49,264 nt of DNA from Aquabacterium sp. (GTDB lineage: Bacteria; Pseudomonadota; Gammaproteobacteria; Burkholderiales; Burkholderiaceae_C). The stretch is from positions 1 to 49,264 of the forward strand of contig NZ_JAUSAR010000066.1 of assembly GCF_030652515.1 (NCBI RefSeq), given 5' to 3'. Positions 15,524-23,275 of the stretch are shown piece by piece; within the stretch, counting starts at the first letter, position 1, and each line of letters begins with the position of its first letter. Both the position numbers and the translations under genes were made by a program. The notes under the pieces are model-generated. The model was not told the origin of the DNA, made no database searches, and was given only the letters and a program-made list of their open reading frames with translations.

Positions 15524-16420
15524 ATGAAACCAGCCCTTCCCTGGTGGCGCACCGAGCGGGTGCGAGCAGGCCTGCTCTCGCTGTTGATTCTGGCCGTGAT
15601 CTTGGGCGTGTGGCACTTGGCCACGCTGCCCAAGGCGGCCGTGGCCAGCAGCGGCCCGGCGCTCACGCCCGAGCAGATCGAGTACCTGAAACTCATGGGC
15701 AAGGACCCGGGCGTGCAAGCTGACGCGGGCACGGGCACCTCGGGCTTCCCGACCCTGCTCCAGATGGGCCGCACCGTGCGCGAGCACCTCAGCCAGCCCT
15801 TCTATGACAAGGGCCCCAATGACAAGGGCGTGGGCCTGCAGCTGATGCACTCCCTGGGCCGGGTGGGCGCGGGCTACCTGCTGGCCGCCTTGCTGGCCAT
15901 CCCGCTGGGCTTTGCCATCGGCATGTCGCCGCTGGTGTACCGGGCGCTCGACCCGTTCATCCAGGTGCTCAAGCCCATCTCGCCGCTGGCCTGGATGCCA
16001 CTGGCGCTCTACACCATCAAGGACGCGGCCCTGTCCGGCATCTTTGTGATCTTCATTTGCTCGATCTGGCCCATGCTGATCAACACGGCCTTTGGCGTGG
16101 CCGGTGTGCGGCGCGACTGGCTCAATGTGGCCCGCACGCTGGAGGTCTCGCCCTGGCGCACGGCCTTCGAGGTGATCCTGCCTGCCGCCGCGCCCACCAT
16201 CCTCACGGGCATGCGCATCAGCATGGGCATCGCGTGGCTGGTGATCGTGGCCGCCGAGATGCTGGTGGGTGGCACGGGCATCGGTTACTTCGTGTGGAAC
16301 GAGTGGAACAACCTCTCGCTGCCCAATGTGATCTTCGCCATCTTGATGATCGGCCTGGTGGGCATGGTGCTGGACACCCTGTTTGCGCGCTTGCAAAAGG
16401 CGGTGACCTATGTCGACTGA
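15524..16420 (+). CDS. cynB: ABC transporter permease, NrtB/CynB type
   Basis: A 298-residue inner-membrane permease. An N-terminal helix (about 15-35) is followed by a periplasmic stretch, then about five more membrane helices. The EAA-like coupling loop reads 'NVARTLEVSPWRTAFEVILPAAAPTILTGMRI' and is the contact site for the ATPase. 'WLVIVAAEMLVGGTGIGYFVWN' is highly typical of nitrate/cyanate/taurine permeases. It sits between the binding protein and the ATPase, whose start codon overlaps its 3' end by 11 bp. The symbol rests on the cyanase context. Confidence 0.9.
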   Translation: MKPALPWWRTERVRAGLLSLLILAVILGVWHLATLPKAAVASSGPALTPEQIEYLKLMGKDPGVQADAGTGTSGFPTLLQMGRTVREHLSQPFYDKGPNDKGVGLQLMHSLGRVGAGYLLAALLAIPLGFAIGMSPLVYRALDPFIQVLKPISPLAWMPLALYTIKDAALSGIFVIFICSIWPMLINTAFGVAGVRRDWLNVARTLEVSPWRTAFEVILPAAAPTILTGMRISMGIAWLVIVAAEMLVGGTGIGYFVWNEWNNLSLPNVIFAILMIGLVGMVLDTLFARLQKAVTYVD

Positions 16421-17258
16421 CGCGCGAACCTGTCTGCAGGTGCAAGGCCTGGGCAAGACCTACCCGGGTGCCAGCGAAGCGGTGTTCGAGGGCGTGAACT
16501 TCCAGATCCAGCGGGGCGAGTTCATCTGCATCATCGGCCACTCAGGCTGCGGCAAGACCACCATCCTCAATACCCTGGCCGGCCTGGAGCACGCCAGCGA
16601 AGGCCATGTTTTCATGGATGGTCGCGAGGTGGTGGCACCGGGCCTGGAGCGTGGCGTGGTCTTCCAGGGGCATGCGCTGATGCCCTGGCTCACCGTGCGC
16701 CAGAACATCGCCTTTGCCGTGCGCTCACGCTGGACAGATTGGTCGCGCACCCAGGTGGCCGCCCAGGTTGAACGTTATGTGCAGATGGTGAGCCTGAGCC
16801 AGGCGCTGGACAAAAAACCGTCGCAGTTGTCGGGCGGCATGAAGCAGCGGGTGGGCATTGCCCGTGCCTTTGCCATCGAGCCGCGCATGCTCTTGCTGGA
16901 CGAGCCCTTTGGCGCGCTGGACGCGCTCACGCGCGGCACCATCCAGGACGAGTTGCTGCGCATCTGCGCCGACACCCAGCAGACCGTGTTCATGATCACG
17001 CACGATGTGGACGAAGCCATCTTGCTGGCGGACAAGATCCTGCTGATGAGCAACGGGCCACGCGCACGCATTGCCGAGATCGTGGTCAACACCCTGCCCA
17101 GGAACCGCACCCGCGCGGGCCTGCACCACGACCCGCAGTTCTACCCCTTGCGCAACCACCTGGTGGACTTCCTGGTGGACCGCGCCAAGGACCTGAGCCA
17201 TGGGCGCGCGCCGCAGGTGCCGCCCGAGGTGCGCCCCGGATTGAGGAGCCTTTCATGA
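16410..17258 (+). CDS. cynD: ABC transporter ATP-binding protein, NrtD/CynD type
   Basis: A 282-residue ATPase. Walker A is 'GHSGCGKTT' (about 44-52), the Q-loop '[14 protein letters not shown]' (about 85-98), the signature '[17 protein letters not shown]' (about 139-155), Walker B '[12 protein letters not shown]' (about 159-170) and the H-loop '[10 protein letters not shown]' (about 194-203). It powers uptake through the adjacent permease. No C-terminal substrate-binding extension of the NrtC kind is present. It overlaps the permease by 11 bp and the DUF1348 gene by an ATGA, so the operon is tightly coupled. Confidence 0.93.
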   Translation: MSTDARTCLQVQGLGKTYPGASEAVFEGVNFQIQRGEFICIIGHSGCGKTTILNTLAGLEHASEGHVFMDGREVVAPGLERGVVFQGHALMPWLTVRQNIAFAVRSRWTDWSRTQVAAQVERYVQMVSLSQALDKKPSQLSGGMKQRVGIARAFAIEPRMLLLDEPFGALDALTRGTIQDELLRICADTQQTVFMITHDVDEAILLADKILLMSNGPRARIAEIVVNTLPRNRTRAGLHHDPQFYPLRNHLVDFLVDRAKDLSHGRAPQVPPEVRPGLRSLS

Positions 17259-17677
17259 CCGACAACACACCGAGCCGCCCACCCCTGCCGCCCTTCACCG
17301 AAGAGTCGGCGCGCCTGAAGGTGCAGATGGCCGAAGACGCCTGGAACTCCAAAGACCCGCAGCGCTGCGCCGCCGCCTACACGGCCGATTCATGGTGGCG
17401 CAACCGCAGCGAGTTCCTGCAAGGGCGCGACGCCATCGTTGCCTTCCTGACGCGCAAGTGGGCCAAAGAACACCAGTACAAGCTCAAGAAGCGCCTGTTC
17501 GCCTTCACCGGCAACCGCATCGCCGTGTGCTTTGAATACGAGTATCACGATGACGCCGGGCAATGGTGGCGCGCCTACGGGAACGAGAACTGGACTTTTG
17601 ACGAGCGAGGCCTGATGGCCCGCCGCGAGGCCTCCATCAACGATGTGGCCATCCTTGAATCTGAACGCCAACTTTGA
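17255..17677 (+). CDS. DUF1348 / NTF2-like protein in the cyanate operon
   Basis: A 140-residue protein of the NTF2-like fold, DUF1348 type: '[36 protein letters not shown]', '[21 protein letters not shown]', '[26 protein letters not shown]'. These small cone-shaped proteins bind or convert small molecules; this family's activity is not known to me. Its ATG overlaps the ATPase stop and cyanase starts 17 bp later, so a role in cyanate handling is a reasonable inference. Many Trp, Tyr and Arg residues could line a pocket for a small anion. Confidence 0.88.
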   Translation: MTDNTPSRPPLPPFTEESARLKVQMAEDAWNSKDPQRCAAAYTADSWWRNRSEFLQGRDAIVAFLTRKWAKEHQYKLKKRLFAFTGNRIAVCFEYEYHDDAGQWWRAYGNENWTFDERGLMARREASINDVAILESERQL

Positions 17678-17694
17678 AAGAAAGGGCACACACC

Positions 17695-18138
17695 ATGAAC
17701 CGCGAAGACGTCACCGACCTCATCATCGAAGCCAAAGTCAAGAAGGGCTTGAAATGGGCCGACGTGGCCAGCAAGGTGGGCCTGAGCAAGGAATGGGTCA
17801 CGGCCGGTTGCCTGGGCCAGATGACCTTCACGCCTGAGCAGGCCGCCACCGTCGCCGAAATCTTCGGCCTGCCCGACGAGGCCAAGCTGTGGCTGCAGGA
17901 GGTGCCCTACAAGGGGTCGCTGCCCACCTCGGTGCCCACCGACCCGCTGATCTACCGCTTCTACGAACTCATCAGCGTGTACGGCACCACCTTCAAGGCG
18001 CTGATCCACGAAGAGTTCGGCGACGGCATCATGAGCGCCATCGACTTCAAGATGGACCTGAAGCGCGAAGCCAACCCGATGGGTGATCGCGTCAGCATCG
18101 TCATGTCGGGCAAGTTCCTGCCCTACAAGACTTACTGA
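17695..18138 (+). CDS. cynS: Cyanate hydratase (cyanase)
   Basis: A 147-residue cyanase, which converts cyanate plus bicarbonate to ammonia and carbon dioxide in the cytosol. The N-terminal helical DNA-binding-like domain (1-75) is followed by the catalytic domain. The triad is R88, E91 and S114 in 'RFYELISVYG' and 'GIMSAIDF', matching R96, E99 and S122 of the Escherichia coli enzyme. 'HEEFGDGI' and 'LPYKTY' at the end are also diagnostic. The ATG at 17695 follows GAAAGAAAGGG. It is last in the operon. No carbonic anhydrase gene (cynT), which accompanies cyanase in E. coli, is nearby. Confidence 0.97.
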   Translation: MNREDVTDLIIEAKVKKGLKWADVASKVGLSKEWVTAGCLGQMTFTPEQAATVAEIFGLPDEAKLWLQEVPYKGSLPTSVPTDPLIYRFYELISVYGTTFKALIHEEFGDGIMSAIDFKMDLKREANPMGDRVSIVMSGKFLPYKTY

Positions 18139-18158
18139 GCTTCAAGGCTCACGCCACC

Positions 18159-19364
18159 TCAGCGCGGCCACAGCACCCAGGCCGACATGGCTTGCTTGGT
18201 GCGTCCCGCTTGTGCCAGGGCCTCGTCGCCCCAGCCCCAGAAATAGTCGGCCCGCACGCCGCCAATGATGGCCCCGCCCGTGTCTTGCGCCACCACCAGG
18301 CGTTGCAGGGACTGCGGCGCGGGCGGGGTTGGGCTCCAGGGCTGTGGCACCGTGCTGTCCAGCCACATGGGCGTGCCCAGTGGCACGGCCTCGCGGTCCA
18401 CGGCCACCGAACGGCCAGGGATCAGTGGCACGCCTTGTGCGCCCACTGGCCCGACCTGAGGATCAAGCAAAGCCTCTTCCTTGAAGAACACCATGCGGGG
18501 ATTGGCACGCAGCATTTCGGGCACGCGCTGCGGGTTCTGCACGGCCCAGGTGCGGATCGCGGGCCAGGAGGCCTGCTCCAGCGTGAAGGCGCCTTGGTCC
18601 ACCAGCCAACGCGCCACCGATTGATAGGGCTGGTCGTTGTGGCCGGCGAAGGCCAGACGCACCGTGCGGGGCTGGCCCTGCGCCGTCAACTCATCCTGAA
18701 CGCGCACACGGCCCGAGCCCTGCACCTGGATCAGCAAGGCGTCCAGCGGATCGGCCAGGTAGACCACCTCGCGACCCGCGACCGAGGCGCGCGCTTCGGG
18801 CAAGGTATCCAGTTCCGCCCGGGTGTAGTGCGGCTTGCGCACGCCCAGGTCGGCCGGGGCGCGGTAAAGCGGGTACTGAAAGCGCGCATCGGGCTTGCGG
18901 CGCGCGTCCAGCAGGGGTTCGAAATAACCGGTTAGCAGACCTGTGGTCTGGCCATCCAGGGTGTTCAGGCGCCAGGGGCGCAAGTGCCCTTCCAGCCATT
19001 GACGCACGAAATCATCGGCCACCTGGCGGCCCCATGCCACGCCCAGTTCGCGCACCTCGGCGCACACCGTGGCCCAGCCGGGCCCGGGCCGCTGGCAGCT
19101 TTGCCACAAGGCGGGCCAGGATTCGCTCACGCGGTCTTGCGACCAGCCGGGCAGGTCGGTGTATTGGGCCGGTGTCCACAAGGCCCTGGGCCGCACCAGG
19201 TCGCCACGCCCATCGGGCTGGGGCAACACGGTGCCCGGCGCCACGACCGGCGCACGCGCCACAATGGGCGCTGTGGAACGCCCTGAAGGGCCGCTGCTGC
19301 ACGCTGCGAGGCTGCACACCACCAGGGCCGCCGTGGCCCGCTTGTAAAACTGGTAAACCGTCAT
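18159..19364 (-). CDS. mltA: Membrane-bound lytic murein transglycosylase A
   Basis: A 401-residue outer-membrane lipoprotein that cleaves the glycan strands of peptidoglycan. The lipobox is 'SLAAC' with Cys22. MltA-domain segments include 'LLTGYFEPLLDARRKPDARFQYPLYR' split around the active groove, and 'LIQVQGSGRVRV'. The C-terminal 3D domain carries the catalytic-type aspartates in 'VAQDTGGAIIGGVRADYFWG'. The ATG directly abuts the ATG of the divergent small membrane protein (sequence CATATG at 19362-19367), so the promoter of each gene must lie inside the other's coding region. No obvious ribosome-binding site precedes it. Confidence 0.95.
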   Translation of the reverse strand: MTVYQFYKRATAALVVCSLAACSSGPSGRSTAPIVARAPVVAPGTVLPQPDGRGDLVRPRALWTPAQYTDLPGWSQDRVSESWPALWQSCQRPGPGWATVCAEVRELGVAWGRQVADDFVRQWLEGHLRPWRLNTLDGQTTGLLTGYFEPLLDARRKPDARFQYPLYRAPADLGVRKPHYTRAELDTLPEARASVAGREVVYLADPLDALLIQVQGSGRVRVQDELTAQGQPRTVRLAFAGHNDQPYQSVARWLVDQGAFTLEQASWPAIRTWAVQNPQRVPEMLRANPRMVFFKEEALLDPQVGPVGAQGVPLIPGRSVAVDREAVPLGTPMWLDSTVPQPWSPTPPAPQSLQRLVVAQDTGGAIIGGVRADYFWGWGDEALAQAGRTKQAMSAWVLWPR

Positions 19365-19550
19365 ATGTGGCTGATTGTGCTGGAAGCCGTGGGGGCCTTG
19401 GCCCTCTTCCTGTTTCTCATGTGGTGGACGATGTTCTCGGGGCGCGCCAAGGGCGAGCTGACCGAGCTCAGCGAGGCGGCAGCAGAAAGCTCAAAGGATG
19501 ACGCCGCAGCCGACGCCACAAAGCCGCCTGCAGACGCGCCCGGTCCTTGA
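19365..19550 (+). CDS. Small membrane protein, 61 aa
   Basis: A 61-residue protein with one N-terminal membrane helix (about residues 3-23, 'IVLEAVGALALFLFLMWW') and an acidic, Ala-rich cytosolic or periplasmic tail. It is not recognised as a named family, but it resembles small proteins seen beside this recombinase gene in related bacteria. Its ATG abuts the divergent mltA ATG, and its 3' end overlaps the convergent recombinase gene by 83 bp. Reading-frame quality and the clean helix support it being real. Confidence 0.6.
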   Translation: MWLIVLEAVGALALFLFLMWWTMFSGRAKGELTELSEAAAESSKDDAAADATKPPADAPGP

Positions 19551-21552
19551 TGCGCACGCCGCGTGAACGCATGGCCACGCGCAGGGCCAGCACGAAGCTC
19601 ACGCCCACGTTCAGCAGCCCCGTCAGCGGGATGGCCGCCACGCACCACCAGAACTGAGGGTGGTTCAGCACGGCGGGCCCCAGGGTGCCTGCCGCCGCGG
19701 CCAACTGGCCGGTGGACAAGGTCACGTGCCGCACGTCCAGCGGCAGCGCAAAGAACCCGGCGATGACCGGCACCAGGCCCAGCATCAGGCCCAGCGACAC
19801 ATTCGAGCCCAGGCTCGAAATGTTCTGGCGCCACCAGGCCGCCCAGCGCACCGCGCGCTCTGGCCCCAGCGTGGCGCGGATGCGCGGGTTCCAGCGCAGG
19901 GCGCTGTCCAGGCGGTGCAGCACGAACCAGTTCTCAAGCCAACCCGCGAACAGGCTGGACACGAACAGCAGCACGCCGGTGAAGGCCGCGTACCACAGCG
20001 AGGGCCCCAGGAAGGTGAGCGAGTCCAGCACGTGGTTGGCCGAGTGCACATCGATCAAGGGCTGCTTGAACACCCACCACGACAGCGCCTGCGCGGCCAA
20101 CACCACTGGTGCCACCACCATCAGGTTGCCCAGGATGCCGGCCATCTGCGATCTGAACAGATGGGCCACCTCGTCCACGAAACCTTCGACGGCCTCGTCG
20201 CTGCGCGTGTCGGCCAGCTTGGCCGCCATGGCGGGGGCCGTCATGGCCGGTTGCTTGGTGGCCACCGTGAAATGCAGCAACTGCACGATCACAAAGCTCA
20301 ACGCGTAGTTGGTGCCCGCGGCCAGCCCACTCCAGAAGGGCGACAGGCCCAGGGCCAGCACTGCGAACTTCAAGAACGTGGTGCCCGCCAGCACCGCACC
20401 GCCACCTGAGGCGCGCCGCAGCATGGTGAGGTACTCGGCCCGATCGCGGGTGATGTAGTGCTCGCCGGTTTCGGCACTGCGCTCGGCCACCTTGCGTGCA
20501 AGCAGCGAATAGTGCTGCGTGAACAGCGCGCGCACACCGCTTCGCCTGGCTCCTACCTGGATCAAGTCCACGATCAAGGCGCGCAGGTCCGAGGTGGGGT
20601 GGCTTGACAGCACGCAATCCAGCAACTGTTCGATGCGCCGGCAACGCTCGCTCAACTGGTCGATCTGGAACACGATGTCGATCGACACCCCGTTGGACTC
20701 CAGGTGGTTGTGGATGCCCTGCGCAGCCTTGACGCAGGTGTCCAGCAAGGCGCGCAGGTACTGCGCCTCTTGAAGCAAAGTGCTCTTGGCCTGTTCAACG
20801 GGCGAAGGCCCGACCGCGCCTTGCAGCGCCAGGACGTGCAGGTTCTCGGCCACGTGCACCAGTTGCCGGAAGGCTTGCCGCGTGGGCGTGGGTGCGGCCA
20901 CTTCGGCCCCTGTCTCCACGCCATCAAAGTCCACATCGACCCGCATGCCCATGCGCCCGCGCAACTCGCGCGAGAAGCCTTCGGCCCGCACCTGGCTGGA
21001 CAGGAACATGATCGCGTCGTAGAAAGGCTCGTGCCACCCCAGGGGCTCGGACTCTATCGCGTCAATGGCTTCGCGCCACAGCGAGGCCAGCTCGGCCAGC
21101 ACCGCGTCGTCCAGTTGAACCAGCCAGTCAGCGTCTTTGGGGTCGCTGAACAGCAAATTGAACAGGCTGGCCAGGTCGGTGGTGGCCGGGCTCATGGGCA
21201 ACAGGCGCCCTCGCAGGCGCTCGCCCAGCTCGTCGCCGAACGAGGTTCGCGCTGCAAAGCCGTAGTCGGCCAGCAAGGCGGCCACATCGATGTCGCGCCA
21301 GAAAGCCGACAGCAGGGCCACGACCCCGGCGCGGCGCTCGGAGGGCGGTGCCAGTTGCCGCACGATGTACTTCACGCCCGAGATCGGCTCCCCCGATCGG
21401 ATCCAGTCCATCAACTGCACCAGCCACAGGTGGCGCTCGGCCAAAGGCAGATCGCCGCTGGCCGAATCCAGCAACTGGCTGATGTCCACCGGACCGCCGG
21501 GTTGCGGCAACCATCGCCGCTTGGTTGTGCGGATCGTCGTGTCCTGAGTCAA
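19468..21552 (-). CDS. Gcr-family 'site-specific recombinase' (integral membrane protein)
   Basis: A 694-residue protein of the family annotated as site-specific recombinase (COG4389, Neisseria Gcr). The N-terminal half is soluble and helical. The C-terminal half has several membrane helices, e.g. 'FLKFAVLALGLSPFWSGLAA', 'LMVVAPVVLAAQALSWWVF' and 'LMLGLVPVIAGFFALPL'. I see no tyrosine- or serine-recombinase catalytic motif, and the membrane topology makes the recombinase label doubtful. It starts with TTG, supported by GAGG about 9 bp upstream. It lies 24 bp downstream of apaG on the same strand, so the two are probably one operon. Confidence 0.85.
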   Translation of the reverse strand: MTQDTTIRTTKRRWLPQPGGPVDISQLLDSASGDLPLAERHLWLVQLMDWIRSGEPISGVKYIVRQLAPPSERRAGVVALLSAFWRDIDVAALLADYGFAARTSFGDELGERLRGRLLPMSPATTDLASLFNLLFSDPKDADWLVQLDDAVLAELASLWREAIDAIESEPLGWHEPFYDAIMFLSSQVRAEGFSRELRGRMGMRVDVDFDGVETGAEVAAPTPTRQAFRQLVHVAENLHVLALQGAVGPSPVEQAKSTLLQEAQYLRALLDTCVKAAQGIHNHLESNGVSIDIVFQIDQLSERCRRIEQLLDCVLSSHPTSDLRALIVDLIQVGARRSGVRALFTQHYSLLARKVAERSAETGEHYITRDRAEYLTMLRRASGGGAVLAGTTFLKFAVLALGLSPFWSGLAAGTNYALSFVIVQLLHFTVATKQPAMTAPAMAAKLADTRSDEAVEGFVDEVAHLFRSQMAGILGNLMVVAPVVLAAQALSWWVFKQPLIDVHSANHVLDSLTFLGPSLWYAAFTGVLLFVSSLFAGWLENWFVLHRLDSALRWNPRIRATLGPERAVRWAAWWRQNISSLGSNVSLGLMLGLVPVIAGFFALPLDVRHVTLSTGQLAAAAGTLGPAVLNHPQFWWCVAAIPLTGLLNVGVSFVLALRVAMRSRGVRIKDRARLQAALWRRLRRHPLSFLLPPR

Positions 21553-21576
21553 ACGCGAACCCTCGTCATCATCAAA

Positions 21577-21951
21577 TCAATGCAAAGACTGTGATCGCGC
21601 CAGCGAGAACGGCTCGATGGGCGCGTCAAAAGGATGGGCTTCGTCGGTCATGCAAAAGAAGGTGCCCTGCATCAGGCCATGCGGCGTGCTCAAGCGCGTC
21701 CAGCTGGTGTACTCGAACTTCTCGCCCGGCTTGAGCATGGGCTGGTGGCCCACCACGCCCAGGCCGCGTACTTCCTCGACATGGCCGGTGGCATCGGTGA
21801 TGACCCAATGGCGGCCGATCAACTGCGCGGCCACCTCGCCACTGTTGACGATGGTGACCGTGTACGAAAACGCATACTCTTGCTGAGCAGGGTTGCTTTG
21901 TTCTTCAAGGAACTGCGGTACCACCGCACAGGTGAATTGGGGATGACTCAT
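21577..21951 (-). CDS. apaG: ApaG protein
   Basis: A 124-residue single-domain protein with an Ig-like/fibronectin-III fold. Typical features are 'YAFSYTVTIVNSGEVAAQLIGRHWVITDATG', 'VVGHQPMLKPGEKFEYTSWTRLSTPHGLMQGTF' and a final 'FSLA'. ApaG links to cobalt resistance and Ap4A-related phenotypes in enterobacteria, but its biochemical role is unsettled. The ATG at 21951 gives the standard length. Its usual Burkholderiales neighbour rpe is displaced by about 9 kb here. Confidence 0.95.
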   Translation of the reverse strand: MSHPQFTCAVVPQFLEEQSNPAQQEYAFSYTVTIVNSGEVAAQLIGRHWVITDATGHVEEVRGLGVVGHQPMLKPGEKFEYTSWTRLSTPHGLMQGTFFCMTDEAHPFDAPIEPFSLARSQSLH

Positions 21952-22088
21952 TCGGCCCATTCTAGGAAGTGGAAGAGCAATCTTGGTGAAACGGCGTTTG
22001 AATAACCCTCGATGGCGCTGGGGATGCCGTTCAACCGGACCGACATGTTGGCACGAAATACCGCCGGGACTTTGAGGTACAACGTCGC

Positions 22089-22409
22089 ATGAGCGACGAG
22101 TACCAGATCGAGATCCCCCCATCCTTCTACGACCTGCACACCGACGCGCGCCACCGTTTGACGGTGCCCATGGCGTTGGTGCGTGAGCGTTACGAGGTGT
22201 GTGAGGACCTGGCCAGCCACATGGTGGAGCACTGCCAGGGCGTGCACCGCGACATCGGCGTGGCCGAAGACGAAGTGCTGGTGCGCTGCCACCGGGGGCT
22301 GGTGTCGCCCGAGTCGGGCGTGTCGCTGGCCGAGGCCGGTTGGGTGGTGACGCGCCTGGCCGAACTGCTGGGGTGGGCGCCCATCGTGCTGGAGGGCCCT
22401 GCCACGTGA
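22089..22409 (+). CDS. Small conserved protein, 106 aa
   Basis: A 106-residue acidic protein: 'SDEYQIEIPPSFYDLHTDAR', then 'YEVCEDLASHMVEHC', 'GVAEDEVLVRCHRGLVSP' and 'EAGWVVTRLAELLGW'. I recall close relatives in Burkholderiales carrying the label 'ATPase with chaperone activity', but no Walker motif is present and the label looks unfounded. No signal peptide or membrane helix. Its stop overlaps the GTG start of the GST-like gene (GTGA), so the two are coupled. Function unknown. Confidence 0.8.
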   Translation: MSDEYQIEIPPSFYDLHTDARHRLTVPMALVRERYEVCEDLASHMVEHCQGVHRDIGVAEDEVLVRCHRGLVSPESGVSLAEAGWVVTRLAELLGWAPIVLEGPAT

Positions 22410-23116
22410 TCACCTTCTACGCGTTCGGGGCGGCCTTTGGCCTGCCCGATGCCAGCCCCTTCGTCATGAAGGCCGAGATCCTTTTGAAAATGTCCGGCCA
22501 GCCTTATCAGGTCAACACCAAGGGAATGTTCAAAGCGCCGAAGGGCAAGCTGCCCTACCTGGACGACGATGGCACCGTGGTGGCCGATTCCACCTTCATC
22601 CGCTGGCACCTGGAGCGCAAGTACGGCATCGATTTTGACCAGGGCCTGAACGCCGAACAGCGCGCCACGGCCTGGGCGGTTGAGAAGATGCTGGAAGACA
22701 ACCTGTACTGGATTGGCGTGCATTGGCGCTGGGTGAACGACGCCAACTTTGCCAAGGTGGCCGAGGTGTTCTTCAAGCCTGTACCGTGGCTGGTGCGCGG
22801 GCCGGTGGTGGCTTTCGTCAGGCGGCGTGTGCGCAACAGTTTGCATGGGCATGGCATGGGGCGCCATGCTGAAGCTGAGATGCAGGCCATTGGCAACCAG
22901 GGCTTGAAAACGCTGGCCACCTTGCTGGGCGACAAGCCCTTTCTGATGGGCGAACAACCTTGTGGCACCGACGCCATGATGTTCGCCATCTTGACCTCGG
23001 CGCTGTGCGCGCACTTTGAAACGCCGATGAAGGACGAGGTGAAGCGGCATGCCAATCTGGTGGCGTATGAGGCAAGGATGAGGGCGAGGTTCTTTGGGGA
23101 TGACATCCTCGCTTGA
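22406..23116 (+). CDS. Glutathione S-transferase-like protein (FaxC/metaxin type)
   Basis: A 236-residue protein with an N-terminal thioredoxin-like domain ('ITFYAFGAAFGLPDASPFVMKAEILLK', then 'KLPYLDDDGTVVADSTFIRWHLE') and a C-terminal helical GST domain ('LATLLGDKPFLMGEQPCGTDAMMFAIL'). The cis-Pro in 'GKLPYL' and the 'ADS' loop fit glutathione-type binding. The family resembles FaxC, metaxin and fluoroacetate-dehalogenase-adjacent GSTs; its substrate is unknown. I place the start at the GTG at 22406, where translation overlaps the previous stop; an upstream frame-extension is not protein-like. Confidence 0.85.
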   Translation: MITFYAFGAAFGLPDASPFVMKAEILLKMSGQPYQVNTKGMFKAPKGKLPYLDDDGTVVADSTFIRWHLERKYGIDFDQGLNAEQRATAWAVEKMLEDNLYWIGVHWRWVNDANFAKVAEVFFKPVPWLVRGPVVAFVRRRVRNSLHGHGMGRHAEAEMQAIGNQGLKTLATLLGDKPFLMGEQPCGTDAMMFAILTSALCAHFETPMKDEVKRHANLVAYEARMRARFFGDDILA

Positions 23117-23275
23117 CCATGACCACCCTGTTTCTGGCTGCCTTGCGCATCTCACCTTGTAGCCATCAGTTACAGAAGGATCTGGCCTGTGTCGTGCTAT
23201 TTTCGGGGCGCCCTCAGGCTGGGATTTGATCGCCTGATCCGCACGAATACAAAACAATGCGTGGAGATGTTTCGA

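Noticed and set aside
14060..16456. 798-codon minus-strand ORF across the cyanate transporter genes
   Set aside because: Translation is rich in His, Gln and Gly with no motif; the opposite strand holds clear binding-protein and permease genes.
18139..18158. Short TGAGC/GCTCA hairpin between cynS and mltA as a terminator
   Set aside because: Only a 5-bp stem with no T-run; too weak to call.
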